Origin: Nocardia panacis
GTDB lineage: Bacteria > Actinomycetota > Actinomycetes > Mycobacteriales > Mycobacteriaceae
Length of the DNA stretch: 64,000 bases
Reading direction: 5' to 3'
Assembly: GCF_003598715.1 (NCBI RefSeq)
Contig: NZ_QZFU01000028.1
Span: 1 to 64,000, forward strand
Each line of letters opens with the position of its first letter. Within the stretch, counting starts at the first letter, position 1. The translations under genes were made by a program, and so were the position numbers. Shown in pieces: positions 42,610 to 52,595 of the stretch. The notes beneath the pieces were generated by a model. It saw only the letters and a program-made list of their open reading frames with translations, was not told where the DNA came from and did not search any database.

Positions 42610-43311
42610 ATGTCCGTGCGCAAGCGGTGGTGGTCGATCGGACGCAAACAGGAGGCGGTCACGGAATACACCGACGCCGAACGGGAATTCCATGCCGAAC
42701 TGGCCCGCTGGCAAGCCGATCAGGATCTGCTCGACACGATGGTCTACGCCGCGGGCAATGCGGGCGGAACGCGCGGCGGCGTGGCCCGCGGCGTCCTGTT
42801 GCGAGCGGGCGAATCGGCACTGTGGGACTGCTCGGCCCAGTTGATCGAGCCGCGAAGACAGCGCGGTTACTACGCGGGCCGCTCCTCGGGTGTCAGCGTC
42901 CGCGTCACCAAAGGCGTCTGGTACCGATCCGGCAGCAGCAGAGGCCAATACATCCCCGGCCCGGAACTGCAGACCGCCGTCGACGAGGGTCGCGCCGTGA
43001 TCACCACCGCCAGAGTGGTTTTCACCGGATCCCGCACCACCCGCGAGTGGCGCTACGACAAACTCGTCGGGGTCGACGCCGATCCGGCGCAGACCGCGGT
43101 CCTGCTGCACGTCATCAATCGCCAGAAGGTGTCGGGTCTGGTGATCGGCGCGCAGGCCCCGGTCTTCCACTCCTATCTCGATATCGCCCTGGACATCCTC
43201 GAACGCGGGAACCACACTGTCGCGCGCGAACTCCAAGCGCGGGCCGACGCCCATATGCGAGCCCAACCGCGCCCGGAAACTTCCGATCGGAATAATCACT
43301 ACTACGGGTGA
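42610..43311 (+). CDS. Uncharacterised protein with PH-like beta domain
   Basis: 233 residues, no signal peptide or membrane segment. The N-terminus is basic (MSVRKRWWSIGRKQ), then a helical part (EREFHAELARWQADQDLL) and a beta-rich part (ESALWDCSAQLIEP, YYAGRSSGVSVRVTKGVWYR, ITTARVVFTGSRTTREWRYDKLVGVD) that resembles bacterial PH-like domains. I cannot assign a function. ATG 42610 has GAGGGGAG 4-5 nt upstream. Its stop overlaps the next possible start by one base (TGATG), suggesting coupling to the lipoprotein gene. Confidence 0.7.
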   Translation: MSVRKRWWSIGRKQEAVTEYTDAEREFHAELARWQADQDLLDTMVYAAGNAGGTRGGVARGVLLRAGESALWDCSAQLIEPRRQRGYYAGRSSGVSVRVTKGVWYRSGSSRGQYIPGPELQTAVDEGRAVITTARVVFTGSRTTREWRYDKLVGVDADPAQTAVLLHVINRQKVSGLVIGAQAPVFHSYLDIALDILERGNHTVARELQARADAHMRAQPRPETSDRNNHYYG

Positions 43312-45149
43312 TGTATCGGCGGCGGCCGAAAGTGATCATGGAAGCCATGACTGTGCAACCGCGAAAACCACGCCGCCTGCGGGCGGTATCGATCGCCGCG
43401 GCGCTGGCCATGGCACTGGCCGCGTGCGGCGGCCCCGCGAAGGACGAGCCGGTGCGCAAGTGGGGATACCTCACCCTGCCGACCGGTGAGCAGATGCGGT
43501 ACTCGGTCACCCTGCCCAAGGCGAGCGGAACGTTCCCGGTGCTCATCGAATACGACGGCTACTCGGCGGGCACCGAACCGTCCATCGGCGCGCCCTGGGT
43601 CGAGGAGGGTTACGCGGTCGTCGGTCTGAATGTGCCCGGCACCGGATGTTCCACCGGAGCCGATCGGGTCTTCGACGAATCCGTCGGCGCCGCAGGCGCG
43701 TTCGGAGTGGAGTGGGCCGCAGGTCAACCCTGGTCCAACGGCAATGTCGGGATGGTCGGCTACTCCTACGCCGGATACGACCAACTGTGGACCGCGGCCC
43801 AGCATCCCAAGGGTCTGCGCGCCATCACCCCGAACAAGAACGTCACCGACCCGTACCGCGATGTCGGATATCCGGGCGGCATCCCGAATATCGGATTCCC
43901 GCACAACTGGTGGGCCGAATTCCCGAAGATCTGGCGCGGCGCCGCCGACCGCGCCAAAGAACTCGACGATGACACCAGGTGCGCCGCGACGGTCGCCGAC
44001 AATATCGCGAAAGCACAGAAACCAGAGGGTGATTTCGGCGCACAGATGAGCGCGCACCCCTTCTACGACCCATTCTGGGCCGAGCACAGCGCCGTACTGC
44101 GCACCGGGAAGATCGAGATCCCCGTGCTGTCCACCCAGTCCTGGCAGGACGAGCAGGTCGGGCCGAGGACGGGCTACTACGAGGAGACCCTCGCACCCGA
44201 GCGCACCTGGCTGATCGGTTCCAACGGCGATCACCACACCGATATGACCGCCGCCGATATCCGAGACACCATGAAGAGATTCCTGGCCCGCTACGTCAAA
44301 GGCGAGGACAACGGATTCGAGCGCGAACCGCATGTGCGGGTGCTGCAAGAGTTGCGCAACGGTGGCGACAAGGAGAATCCGGTCGCCAAGCCGACCAGCA
44401 TCGCCGAATACCCGGCGCTCCCGGTCCCCGTCAAACCGATGCGGCTGTGGTTGAACCGCGCGGGCGAGCTCACCGACCATCCCGCCGAATCCAACGGTGG
44501 CGCACTCGATTACCGCTATCCGCGTCCGGGCAGCGTGGTCAACAACCCCCTCGCCGAGGGCTGGGCGCCCGACACCGCACCCGACGGCAGGCTGACCTTC
44601 ACCACCGCGGTCCTGCCGCAGGCGCTGAACTTCTACGGCGCGGGCTCGGCCGACCTGTGGCTCAGTTCCACCGCACCGGACACCGACATCCAGGTCACCC
44701 TGTCCGAAGTCCGTCCCGACGGGCAGGAGATGTTCGTCCAACGCGGCTGGCTGCGCGCCTCCCAGCGCCGACTCGACCCGACGCACACCACGGAACTGCG
44801 CCCCTGGAACGAATTCACCGAACAGGCCGCCGAACCGCTGACACCGGGAACCCCGACCCAACTCCGAGTCGAGATCCCCAAATTCGCGCACACCTTCCGC
44901 CCCGGCTCCAGCGTGCGCCTGACCGTCGACACGCCGGCGCAAACCGGATTCTGGCAATTCGGGAACCTGAAGGGGGAGGCCACCAACACGATCCTGCTGG
45001 ACTCCGCGCATCCGTCGAGCATCGTGCTGGGCTACCACCCGGCCCCGCACGCCGAGGCGCTGCCCTCGTGCACCACGACCATGCGGCAACCGTGTCGACC
45101 GAATACCGTCCCGGTGCCACCGGGTCGCGGGCCGAATCCGCCTGCCTAA
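43311..45149 (+). CDS. Secreted CocE/NonD-family (X-Pro dipeptidyl-peptidase-like) lipoprotein hydrolase
   Basis: About 612 residues. An N-terminal signal (RRLRAVSIAAALAMALAACGG) has a lipobox LAAC, so the protein is a membrane-anchored lipoprotein. The alpha/beta-hydrolase part has VLIEYDGYS and the nucleophile elbow GYSYAG, with a likely catalytic His in SNGDHH. The C-terminal jelly-roll domain (FYGAGSADLWLSST, RPGSSVRLTVDTP) is that of CocE and PepX. It should cleave esters or peptides outside the membrane. ATG 43311 overlaps the previous stop; starts at 43338 or 43347 would give a more typical signal peptide. Confidence 0.85.
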   Translation: MYRRRPKVIMEAMTVQPRKPRRLRAVSIAAALAMALAACGGPAKDEPVRKWGYLTLPTGEQMRYSVTLPKASGTFPVLIEYDGYSAGTEPSIGAPWVEEGYAVVGLNVPGTGCSTGADRVFDESVGAAGAFGVEWAAGQPWSNGNVGMVGYSYAGYDQLWTAAQHPKGLRAITPNKNVTDPYRDVGYPGGIPNIGFPHNWWAEFPKIWRGAADRAKELDDDTRCAATVADNIAKAQKPEGDFGAQMSAHPFYDPFWAEHSAVLRTGKIEIPVLSTQSWQDEQVGPRTGYYEETLAPERTWLIGSNGDHHTDMTAADIRDTMKRFLARYVKGEDNGFEREPHVRVLQELRNGGDKENPVAKPTSIAEYPALPVPVKPMRLWLNRAGELTDHPAESNGGALDYRYPRPGSVVNNPLAEGWAPDTAPDGRLTFTTAVLPQALNFYGAGSADLWLSSTAPDTDIQVTLSEVRPDGQEMFVQRGWLRASQRRLDPTHTTELRPWNEFTEQAAEPLTPGTPTQLRVEIPKFAHTFRPGSSVRLTVDTPAQTGFWQFGNLKGEATNTILLDSAHPSSIVLGYHPAPHAEALPSCTTTMRQPCRPNTVPVPPGRGPNPPA

Positions 45150-45212
45150 TAGGCGCTGTCGGCGAAGCCGTCCCAGAATCCGCGCATGGCCGGAGCGAAG
45201 GCGGAGGTACGC

Positions 45213-46199
45213 CTAACCGATTGTGGAGGCGCGTTCAACGAGAGTCGGCTGGTAGCAGACATTCTCGGTGGGCGCGCCCCCGGCGGCCCCCACTAGCAGA
45301 TCGATGGCGGTCGCACCGATCCTGGCGCTCGGCTGCCGAATGGAAGACAGCGGAACCAGCGCCGAACTCGCGAAATCGATATCGTCGTAACCGATCAGCG
45401 CGATATCGGCGGGCACCGCGACCCCCTGCGTGATGAGCGACTGGAGCACACCGATGGCCAGCAGGTCATTGGCGCAGAAGATGGCATCGGGCCGGAACCC
45501 TTCGGCCAGGAGCGCATCGGCGGCGCGCCGCCCCGCCAATACCGTCGGCGCCGGGGTCGGCACCACTTCCAGCGTCGCACCGTCGAATTCGCCGATCGCG
45601 GCGCGGGCTCCCGCGAGTCGGCCCGCCACCTGGTGCAGTGAGAGCGGGCCGCCGAGGAAGACCAGTCGGCGGCGGCCGGACCGCAGCAGATGCTCGACCG
45701 CGAGCCGACCCCCCGCCACATCGTCGACCGTGACGGAGGAGAAGGGCGTCTCGCGACCGTCGCGGTCGACCAGGACGACCGGAACACCGCGCTCGCGCAG
45801 CGCGCGCAGCCTGCCCAGATCATCGCTCGCAGGGGAGACCAGCAGCCCGAAAACCCGCTGCTGATCGAAGGTTTCGAGATACTGGCGCTCACGCTCGGCA
45901 TCGTCGTCGGTGGAGCCGAGCAGAACCACCAGCCCCTTCTCGGCCGCCCGCGCCTCGGCCGCGCGCGCGATATCGGAGAAGAACGGATTGCCGATATCGA
46001 GGACCACCAACCCGACACAGTGCGACCGGCCCGCCTTCAACTGTCGCGCCGCGTCATTGCGGACGAAGCCGAGCTGTTCGATGGCGGCCTGGACGCGCGC
46101 GACGGTGGCGGGCGCGACCTTCTCGGGCGCGTTGAGCACATTCGAGACCGTCCCGACCGAGACCGAGGCCGCGGCCGCGACCTTCTTCATGCTCACCAC
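45213..46199 (-). CDS. LacI-family repressor of the rhamnose operon
   Basis: 328 residues: LacI HTH (MKKVAAAASVSVGTVSNVLNAPEKVAPATVARV) with a hinge helix QAAIEQLGFVRNDAARQLK, then a periplasmic-binding-protein-like sensor (GLVVLDIGNPFFSDIARA; PDAIFCANDLLAIGVLQSL; IGYDDIDFAS). It is the last gene of the rhamnose run, 43 nt after the kinase stop. Its probable binding site is the palindrome at 52596-52611. The effector is presumably L-rhamnose or a phosphorylated derivative. Confidence 0.88.
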   Translation of the reverse strand: MVSMKKVAAAASVSVGTVSNVLNAPEKVAPATVARVQAAIEQLGFVRNDAARQLKAGRSHCVGLVVLDIGNPFFSDIARAAEARAAEKGLVVLLGSTDDDAERERQYLETFDQQRVFGLLVSPASDDLGRLRALRERGVPVVLVDRDGRETPFSSVTVDDVAGGRLAVEHLLRSGRRRLVFLGGPLSLHQVAGRLAGARAAIGEFDGATLEVVPTPAPTVLAGRRAADALLAEGFRPDAIFCANDLLAIGVLQSLITQGVAVPADIALIGYDDIDFASSALVPLSSIRQPSARIGATAIDLLVGAAGGAPTENVCYQPTLVERASTIG

Positions 46200-46242
46200 C
46201 GGTATGCGCCTCCTCCGTCGTCTCCGATCCTGCTAGGCGCGG

Positions 46243-47673
46243 CTATCGCGGAGCAAGTCGCGGCAGGTAGCGCCGGGGTGCGCCCGAGGCGGCGACAACC
46301 GACCGCAAGGCATCCAGGTCACCGCTCAGCAGCCCGTGCGCGCGGGCCTGGATGAGGATATTGCCCAAGGCCGTGGCCTCGACCGGACCGGCCAGCACCG
46401 GCAGTCCGACGCGATCCGCCGTCAACGCGCACAGCAATTCGTTCTGCGCGCCACCGCCCACCATATGCACCGTGCGCACATCGACACCCGAGAGTCGGGC
46501 GGCGGTGCGCACCCGGTCGGCGAAGGTCGCTGCCAGACTCTCCACAATGGCGCGCACCAGTTCCGCTCGATCGCGCGGTGCGGGCAGGTCGTGCTCGAGG
46601 TACCAGGTGGCGATCCGCTCCGGAATATTGCCCGGCGGCAGGAAGACCGGATCGTCGACATCGAAAACGGCGGCGGGTGGGGCGGTTTCGGCCGCCTGAT
46701 CCAGCAGCGCGGGCAGGTCGACCGGCGTGCCGTCGCGCTCCCAGTAGCGCACCGATTCGCTGAGCAACCACAGGCCCATCACATTGCGCAGGAACCGGAT
46801 TCGACCGTCCGCCCCCGCCTCATTCGTGAAATTGGCCTCGCGTGCGGCCGTATCCACAACCCGGTCGGCCAACTCGACACCGACGAGTCCCCAAGTGCCG
46901 CAGGAGATATAGGCCGCCGACTCCGCCGCCATCGGCACCGCGACAACCGCCGAGGCCGTATCGTGCGAGGCCACCGTCGTCACCCGCGCCCGGATTCCGA
47001 TTCGCGCCGCCACCTCGGGCAGCACCGGACCGATATCGGTCCCCGGCTGGATCGGATCCGGAAACAAGCTGGGCGGCAACCCGATTCGCCGCGCCAACGC
47101 CTCGTCCCACCGGCCGTGCGCGTCGAACAGTCCGGTGGTGGAGGCATTGGTGTGCTCGGACACCATGATCCCGGTCAACCAGTAGCCGATCAGATCCGGC
47201 ACCAGCAGCGCGCGATCGGCCAGGCCGAGCAGACCATCGATCCGCTCGGCCGCCAACTGGTAGAGCGTGGTGAAGGGCAGGAACTGCAATCCGTTGCGTG
47301 CGTACAGCTCCGGCGCGGGGATCGCGGCATGCACCGCGTCGACACCCGCCGCCGTGCGCTCGTCGCGATAGTGGTGCGGCAACCCGAGCAGCCGACCCGC
47401 GCGCAGCAGGCCATAGTCCACCGCCCACGAATCGACGCCGATACCGGCCAGATCCGGCGCCTGCCGGACCGCCGCCGCCAGCCCGTCGAGGATATGCCGA
47501 TACCCGCCGGGCAGATTCCAGTGCAGCGCGGCCCGCGTCCCGTTCCACAACTCGACCGGCGAATTGGCGAAGCGCGCCACCTGACGCAGTTCGACCCGGT
47601 CGGGCCGCACCGCCCCGACCATGACGCGCCCGCTGGTGGCCCCCAGGTCGACCGCGGCCAGGTAGCCGGTCAT
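46243..47673 (-). CDS. rhaB: L-rhamnulokinase
   Basis: 476 residues of the FGGY sugar-kinase family in its rhamnulokinase form: AAVDLGATSGRVMVG at the N-terminus, GIGVDSWAVDYGLL, ASHDTASAVVAVP and HMVGGGAQNELLC (adenosine motif). It phosphorylates L-rhamnulose on O1 using ATP. ATG 47673 overlaps the stop of the aldolase/dehydrogenase gene by 4 nt (ATGA), so it is translationally coupled. The frame is open far upstream but overlaps the aldolase gene there. Confidence 0.92.
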   Translation of the reverse strand: MTGYLAAVDLGATSGRVMVGAVRPDRVELRQVARFANSPVELWNGTRAALHWNLPGGYRHILDGLAAAVRQAPDLAGIGVDSWAVDYGLLRAGRLLGLPHHYRDERTAAGVDAVHAAIPAPELYARNGLQFLPFTTLYQLAAERIDGLLGLADRALLVPDLIGYWLTGIMVSEHTNASTTGLFDAHGRWDEALARRIGLPPSLFPDPIQPGTDIGPVLPEVAARIGIRARVTTVASHDTASAVVAVPMAAESAAYISCGTWGLVGVELADRVVDTAAREANFTNEAGADGRIRFLRNVMGLWLLSESVRYWERDGTPVDLPALLDQAAETAPPAAVFDVDDPVFLPPGNIPERIATWYLEHDLPAPRDRAELVRAIVESLAATFADRVRTAARLSGVDVRTVHMVGGGAQNELLCALTADRVGLPVLAGPVEATALGNILIQARAHGLLSGDLDALRSVVAASGAPRRYLPRLAPR

Positions 47674-49739
47674 CGCAGGAATGCCGCGGCCACCCCGGCG
47701 TCGACGGGGACATGCAACCCCGTCGTGTGCGAGAAGTCCGCCCCGCACAGCGCGAACACCGCGTTGGCGATGTGCTCCGGCAGCACCTCGCGCTTGAGCA
47801 GCGTGCGCTGGGCGTAGAACTGACCGAGGTCGGCCTCCGGCACCCCATAGACGGCCGCGCGCTTCGCGCCCCAGCCGCCCGCGAAAATACCCGATCCGCG
47901 CACCACCCCATCGGGATTGATGCCATTGACCTTGACGCCGTACTCCCCGAGTTCGGCCGCGAGCAGCCGAACCTGGTGCGCCTGATCGGCTTTCGCCGCC
48001 GAATAGGCGATATTGTTCGGCCCGGCGAAAACCGAGTTCTTCGAGGAGATGTAGACGATATCGCCGCCGAGCCGCTGATCGATCAGCGCCCGCGCCGCCG
48101 CCTGCGAGACCAGGAACGAGCCGCGCGCCATCACGTCGTGCTGCAGATCCCAATCCTGGATCGTGGTGTCCAGCAGCGATTTCGACAGCGACAGACCGGC
48201 ATTGTTGACCACGAGATCGATCCCGCCGAAGGCCAGCACGCAGGCGTCGACCGCGGCGCGCACCTGCTCCGGATCGGTCACATCGGCGGCGATCCCGATC
48301 GCGATATCGGTCGAACCGATCTCGGCGGCAACCGCACTCGCCTTCGCGCCGTCGAGATCGGCGATCACCACGCACGCGCCCTCGGCCGCCAACCGCTGCG
48401 CGGTCGCCTTGCCGATTCCGGACGCGGCGCCGGTCACCAGTGCGATACGGGTGGCGAGTGCTTTGGGTTCGGGCATGCGCGCCAGCTTCGCCTCCTCCAG
48501 CGCCCAGTACTCGATCCGGAACTTCTCCGCCTCCGCGATCGGTTGATACCGCGAGATCGCCTCCGCGCCGCGCATGACATTGATCGCGTTCAGGTAGAAC
48601 TCGCTCGCGACCCTGGCGGTCTGCTTGTCGCGGCCGTAACTGAACATGCCGACACCCGGAATCAGCACGATCGCCGGATCCGCCCCCCTCATTTCGGGCG
48701 AATCAGGTGTGGCGTGCCGCTCGTAGTAGGCCCGGTAGTCCGCCCGATAGAGCTCGTGCAGTTCGGCCAGCCTGCTCCGGCATTCCGCCAGGCTCGCGGT
48801 GGCGGGAAGATCCAACACCAGCGGTTTGACCTTGGTGCGCAGGAAGTGGTCCGGGCAACTGGTGCCCAGCGCCGCCAGCCGCGGATGTTCGGTCGCGGCA
48901 AGGAATTCCAGCACCGGCGCGGCATCGGTGAAGTGACCGACCTGCACGGTGTCGGTGGACACCAGACCGCGCAGGAACGGCGCCAGCGCCGCCGCCCTTT
49001 CCCGCCTGCGTGCCTCGGGCAGCGGCTCATAACCGGGAAGCACCGCACCGAATGGTTCCTCGCGGCCGTGCTCGGCGATGTAGCGCGCGGCCGTCTCGAT
49101 GATCTCCAGCGAATTGGCCTGCGCCTCAGCGGACGTCGCACCCCACGCCGTGATGCCGTGCCCGCCGAGAATGGTGCCGATCGCCGCCGGATTGGCCCGC
49201 TTGATCTCGGCGATATCGAGTCCGAGCTGAAAACCCGGACGCCGCCACGGCACCCAGACCACCCGGCCACCGAAGACCTTCTCGGTCAACTCCGGACCGT
49301 CGGCGGCGGTGGCCAGTGCGATACCGGAATCCGGATGCAAATGATCGACGTGCGCCGCGTCGAGGAGACCGTGCATGGCCGTATCGATCGAGGGCGCCGC
49401 CCCGCCCCGCCCGTGCAGGGTGTAGTCGAGCGCGGCGACCATCTCGTCCTCGCGGTCGACACCCGGATACACATCGACCAAGGCGCGCAACCGATCCAAC
49501 CGCAGCACCGCCAGACCCGCCTCGGTCAGCGTGCCCAGATCGCCGCCGGATCCCTTGACCCACATCAACTCCACCGGTCCGCCGGTCACCGGATCGGTAT
49601 CGGTGCCCTTGGCCGAGGTATTGCCGCCCGCGAAATTGGTATTGCGTGGATCGGAGCCGAGCCGGTTGGAGCGGGCAATGAGCTCGGTGACCGTCTTGGG
49701 TGCCATCTGCGGCAGACCTCGTTTCCTGGATTCGGACAT
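47670..49739 (-). CDS. rhaD: Bifunctional rhamnulose-1-phosphate aldolase / short-chain alcohol dehydrogenase
   Basis: About 689 residues in two parts. Residues 1 to about 430 are a class II (zinc) aldolase: NTNFAGGNTSAKG, VDHLHPDSGIALA with metal histidines, GHGITAWGA. The rest is an SDR: IALVTGAASGIGKATAQRL, VVNNAGLS and YSAAKADQAHQ (Tyr/Lys active site). Together they split rhamnulose-1-P to DHAP and lactaldehyde and oxidise the latter, as in the actinobacterial and Bacillus RhaEW type. ATG 49739 is 4 nt after the isomerase stop; ATG 49706 is an alternative. Confidence 0.92.
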   Translation of the reverse strand: MSESRKRGLPQMAPKTVTELIARSNRLGSDPRNTNFAGGNTSAKGTDTDPVTGGPVELMWVKGSGGDLGTLTEAGLAVLRLDRLRALVDVYPGVDREDEMVAALDYTLHGRGGAAPSIDTAMHGLLDAAHVDHLHPDSGIALATAADGPELTEKVFGGRVVWVPWRRPGFQLGLDIAEIKRANPAAIGTILGGHGITAWGATSAEAQANSLEIIETAARYIAEHGREEPFGAVLPGYEPLPEARRRERAAALAPFLRGLVSTDTVQVGHFTDAAPVLEFLAATEHPRLAALGTSCPDHFLRTKVKPLVLDLPATASLAECRSRLAELHELYRADYRAYYERHATPDSPEMRGADPAIVLIPGVGMFSYGRDKQTARVASEFYLNAINVMRGAEAISRYQPIAEAEKFRIEYWALEEAKLARMPEPKALATRIALVTGAASGIGKATAQRLAAEGACVVIADLDGAKASAVAAEIGSTDIAIGIAADVTDPEQVRAAVDACVLAFGGIDLVVNNAGLSLSKSLLDTTIQDWDLQHDVMARGSFLVSQAAARALIDQRLGGDIVYISSKNSVFAGPNNIAYSAAKADQAHQVRLLAAELGEYGVKVNGINPDGVVRGSGIFAGGWGAKRAAVYGVPEADLGQFYAQRTLLKREVLPEHIANAVFALCGADFSHTTGLHVPVDAGVAAAFLR

Positions 49740-49743
49740 ATTC

Positions 49744-50892
49744 TCAAGCACCCCAGGAGGATTGGGTGCCGCCGACGCGCTCCGCCTCGATGCGGGCCTG
49801 ATAGCCGGAGGCGGCGTAGGCGGCCATCGGATCCTCCGGCAGCCCGCGCTCGGCGCGCCACCGGGCCAGTCGCGGACGCACATCGGTGTAGAAGGCGTCC
49901 ATGAAAACCCCGTTGGCGGTCAGCACATCCCCGGATTCCTGCGCGGCGGTGAGCGATTCGATATCGAGCAGGGCGGCGCGGGCCAGCATCTCCTGCACAT
50001 TGAGCACCGAGCGGATCTGGCCCGGAATCTTGGCCTCGATGTTGTGACACTGGTCGAGCATCAACGCCAATCCGGAGTCGGCCGCGAGACCGCCGCCGCG
50101 AATCACCTCGACCAGAATGCGGAACAACTGGAAGGGATCGGCCGCGCCGACGATCAAGTCGTCATCGGCGTAGAAGCGCGAGTTGAAGTCGAACGAACCC
50201 AGCTTTCCCAGCCGAAGCAGTTGCGCGACAATGAATTCGATGTTCGTTCCCGGAGCGTGGTGCCCGGTGTCCAAACAGACCACCGCGCGCTCGCCCAGCG
50301 TCGACACCTGCGCGTACGCGGTGCCCCAGTCCGGCACATCCGTCATGTACATGGCTGGCTCGAACAGCTTGTACTCGAGCACCAAACGCTGCTGCGGACC
50401 GATCTGCGCGTAGATCGTGGCCAGCGAGTCGGCCAGTCGATCCTGCCTGCCTCGAATATCGCCCTGGCCAGGGTAGTTCGTTCCGTCGGCGAGCCAGATC
50501 TTCAGATCACGCGATCCGGTCTGATTCATGATCTCGATACATGCCAGGTGGTGATCGATGGCCTTGCGTCGCACCTTCGGATCGAGATGGGTCAGGCTGC
50601 CGAACTTGTAGTCGTCGTCCTGGAAGGTATTCGAATTGATGGTGCCCAGCTCGACGCCGAGATCCCGCGCGTACGAACGCAAGGCCCCGTAGTCCTCGAC
50701 CCGATCCCACGGAATATGCAGCGCCACAACGGGCGCCAAGCCGGTCATCCGATGCACCATGGCCGCGTCGGCGATCTTCTCCTGAACCGTGCGCGGCGTG
50801 CCCGGACTGCCGAACACCTTGAAGCGGGTGCCGGAATTGCCGAAGGCCCAGGACGGCACCTCGATCGCGAGACGGTCCACCAGGTCGGTCAC
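49744..50892 (-). CDS. rhaI: L-rhamnose isomerase
   Basis: 382 residues of the TIM-barrel, Pseudomonas/Bacillus-type L-rhamnose isomerase family (distinct from E. coli RhaA): GVELGTINSNTFQDDDYKFGSL, LKIWLADGTNYPGQGD with metal ligands, VLEYKLFEPAMY, VCLDTGHHAPGTN and FDFNSRFYADDDL. It converts L-rhamnose to L-rhamnulose. ATG 50892 overlaps the transporter stop by 4 nt. Second enzyme in operon order after the transporter. Confidence 0.93.
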   Translation of the reverse strand: MTDLVDRLAIEVPSWAFGNSGTRFKVFGSPGTPRTVQEKIADAAMVHRMTGLAPVVALHIPWDRVEDYGALRSYARDLGVELGTINSNTFQDDDYKFGSLTHLDPKVRRKAIDHHLACIEIMNQTGSRDLKIWLADGTNYPGQGDIRGRQDRLADSLATIYAQIGPQQRLVLEYKLFEPAMYMTDVPDWGTAYAQVSTLGERAVVCLDTGHHAPGTNIEFIVAQLLRLGKLGSFDFNSRFYADDDLIVGAADPFQLFRILVEVIRGGGLAADSGLALMLDQCHNIEAKIPGQIRSVLNVQEMLARAALLDIESLTAAQESGDVLTANGVFMDAFYTDVRPRLARWRAERGLPEDPMAAYAASGYQARIEAERVGGTQSSWGA

Positions 50893-52202
50893 GGGCGCAC
50901 TCCCATCGTCTTGTCCGGTGCGGGCACCGGATTGCCATAGCGTTCGATCTCTATCTCCTGCAAAGTCTTTCCCCGCGTCTCGGGGGCGAAGACCGCGCCG
51001 ATGACCAGCGCCACCGTCAACAGGCCGACCAGCAGCAAGCCGACCGTGGTCAGCCCGGTCGCGGCGAGCATGGTCGGGAAGAAGTAGCTCAGCAAACCGG
51101 TCGCCGAGCGGACCACGAAGAACATGAAACCCTGTGCGCTGGCGCGATACCCGGTCGCGAAGATCTCACTGGTCCACAGGCTGTAGAACGCCTGCGCGCC
51201 GATGCCACTCGAAATACCCCAGAGCACCGCGAAGATCAGCAGCGTCGGCATACCCGCGTCGGTGAAGAACACCAGCACACCCCACGCCAGCACACCCAGC
51301 GCCGCGCCGATCACATACAGCACACGCTGCGACATCCGGTCCGCGAAGGCCATGAAGCCGAAATACGTGGCCGCGACCGTACATCCCCACACCAGCACCT
51401 GCAGCAGATTCTGCTGGACCGCGCTGTGCACGCCCGCGCTGTCGTAGACACGGGGCATGAAGATGCCCGCCTGGCCCGCCACCGTATTCCAGAAACCGTA
51501 GATGCCCATCAGCACCAGCAGCGCGATGATATTGATCCGGCGCGAGAACAATCCGCGCATACCCGCGCCGCCCGCCGCCGCGCGCATACTTCCGTCGCCG
51601 CCTGCCTCCTCGGTCCAGATGCGGGATTCGGCCAGGCCCTGGCGAATCCACCACACCACCGCCGCCACGACGAAAAGGTGCAGGAAGATCAGTCGCGAAC
51701 CGAGCAGTTCCAGCGGGGCAAGTGCGGCGGCGAGCGCGAAACCGATCAGCGGGCCGATCGACCAGGCCAACTGCGCCGTGCCGACATGGCGGGCGCGCTG
51801 CGTCGTCGGGGCCTGCTCGGCGATATAGGTCCACGAAGCCGGAACACCGACGCCGACCGCGATCCCGGTGATGATGAAGGCCGCGAGCAGCATCCCGAAA
51901 TTCACCGCGGCCGCCGCCAGCAGCACGCCGACCATGTAGACGATCAGGTCGTAGGTGTAGATCGCCTTGCGCCCGAAGCGATCACACAGCGGTCCGCCGA
52001 TACCCGCGCCGATCGCCGCGCCGAAGGCGTTGGCGCTCAACGCCGCCAGCAAGCCGACCGCGAAATTGCCGATGCCGAAGGCGTGCTGCCAGAACGTCAG
52101 GCTGGTCGCGATGGCGATGATCGAGCCCGCCTCTATGTAATTGGACATGGCGACAGATATCGTCGCCTTCCACCCGGTGGTGGATCGGGCGCCTACCCTC
52201 AT
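50889..52202 (-). CDS. MFS sugar transporter, probable L-rhamnose importer
   Basis: 437 residues, about 12 membrane segments, MFS signature PLCDRFGRKAIYTYD in loop 2-3 and PETRGKTLQEIE at the C-terminus, a strong sign of the sugar porter (proton symporter) family. Its position between the mutarotase and the isomerase makes L-rhamnose the likely substrate. CAT at 52200-52202 gives the ATG start; the next gene overlaps its stop. Confidence 0.88.
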   Translation of the reverse strand: MRVGARSTTGWKATISVAMSNYIEAGSIIAIATSLTFWQHAFGIGNFAVGLLAALSANAFGAAIGAGIGGPLCDRFGRKAIYTYDLIVYMVGVLLAAAAVNFGMLLAAFIITGIAVGVGVPASWTYIAEQAPTTQRARHVGTAQLAWSIGPLIGFALAAALAPLELLGSRLIFLHLFVVAAVVWWIRQGLAESRIWTEEAGGDGSMRAAAGGAGMRGLFSRRINIIALLVLMGIYGFWNTVAGQAGIFMPRVYDSAGVHSAVQQNLLQVLVWGCTVAATYFGFMAFADRMSQRVLYVIGAALGVLAWGVLVFFTDAGMPTLLIFAVLWGISSGIGAQAFYSLWTSEIFATGYRASAQGFMFFVVRSATGLLSYFFPTMLAATGLTTVGLLLVGLLTVALVIGAVFAPETRGKTLQEIEIERYGNPVPAPDKTMGVRP

Positions 52203-52248
52203 GGTTTCCTCGTTGAATCTCTTTGTGGGTGGGGGTTTTCGGTTGGGA

Positions 52249-52584
52249 TCAGTCGAGATGGAAGTACTCGGTCAGCCTCCGCATGGACGTATCCGGTCGC
52301 GCGCCCGGCGGCGCGGCGAAATATTGGGCCATCGTCCGCTGCCACCGGTCATTGACCTCGGTGGCGTCCATCGCCGCCACCGCCCGATCGAAATCGTCGG
52401 TCTCCAGATACCCGACCACCAGCCCGTCCTCGGGCCGCACGAACAGCGAGTAGTTCGACCACCCGGCCCCCCGCAGCGCGTCGAGCATCTCCGGCCACAC
52501 CCGCTGGTGCGCCCCCAGATACTCCTCGACCCGCTCCGGCCGCAACGTGAGCAGAAAACACACCCGCTCCCGACGCTGATCCAT
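52249..52584 (-). CDS. rhaM: L-rhamnose mutarotase
   Basis: 111 residues, the usual RhaM size. RVCFLLTLRPERVEEYLGAHQRVWPEML contains the catalytic His, followed by GWSNYSLFVRPEDGLVVGYLET (Tyr) and the C-terminal MRRLTEYFHLD. It interconverts the anomers of L-rhamnopyranose. It is the first gene of the rhamnose operon, with the LacI palindrome 12-27 nt before its start. Confidence 0.93.
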   Translation of the reverse strand: MDQRRERVCFLLTLRPERVEEYLGAHQRVWPEMLDALRGAGWSNYSLFVRPEDGLVVGYLETDDFDRAVAAMDATEVNDRWQRTMAQYFAAPPGARPDTSMRRLTEYFHLD

Positions 52585-52595
52585 AATTACTCCTG

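Noticed and set aside
46243..48375. 710-codon reading of the rhamnulokinase frame
   Set aside because: The part upstream of 47673 overlaps the aldolase/dehydrogenase gene in another frame; the kinase N-terminus MTGYLAAVDLGATSG begins at 47673.
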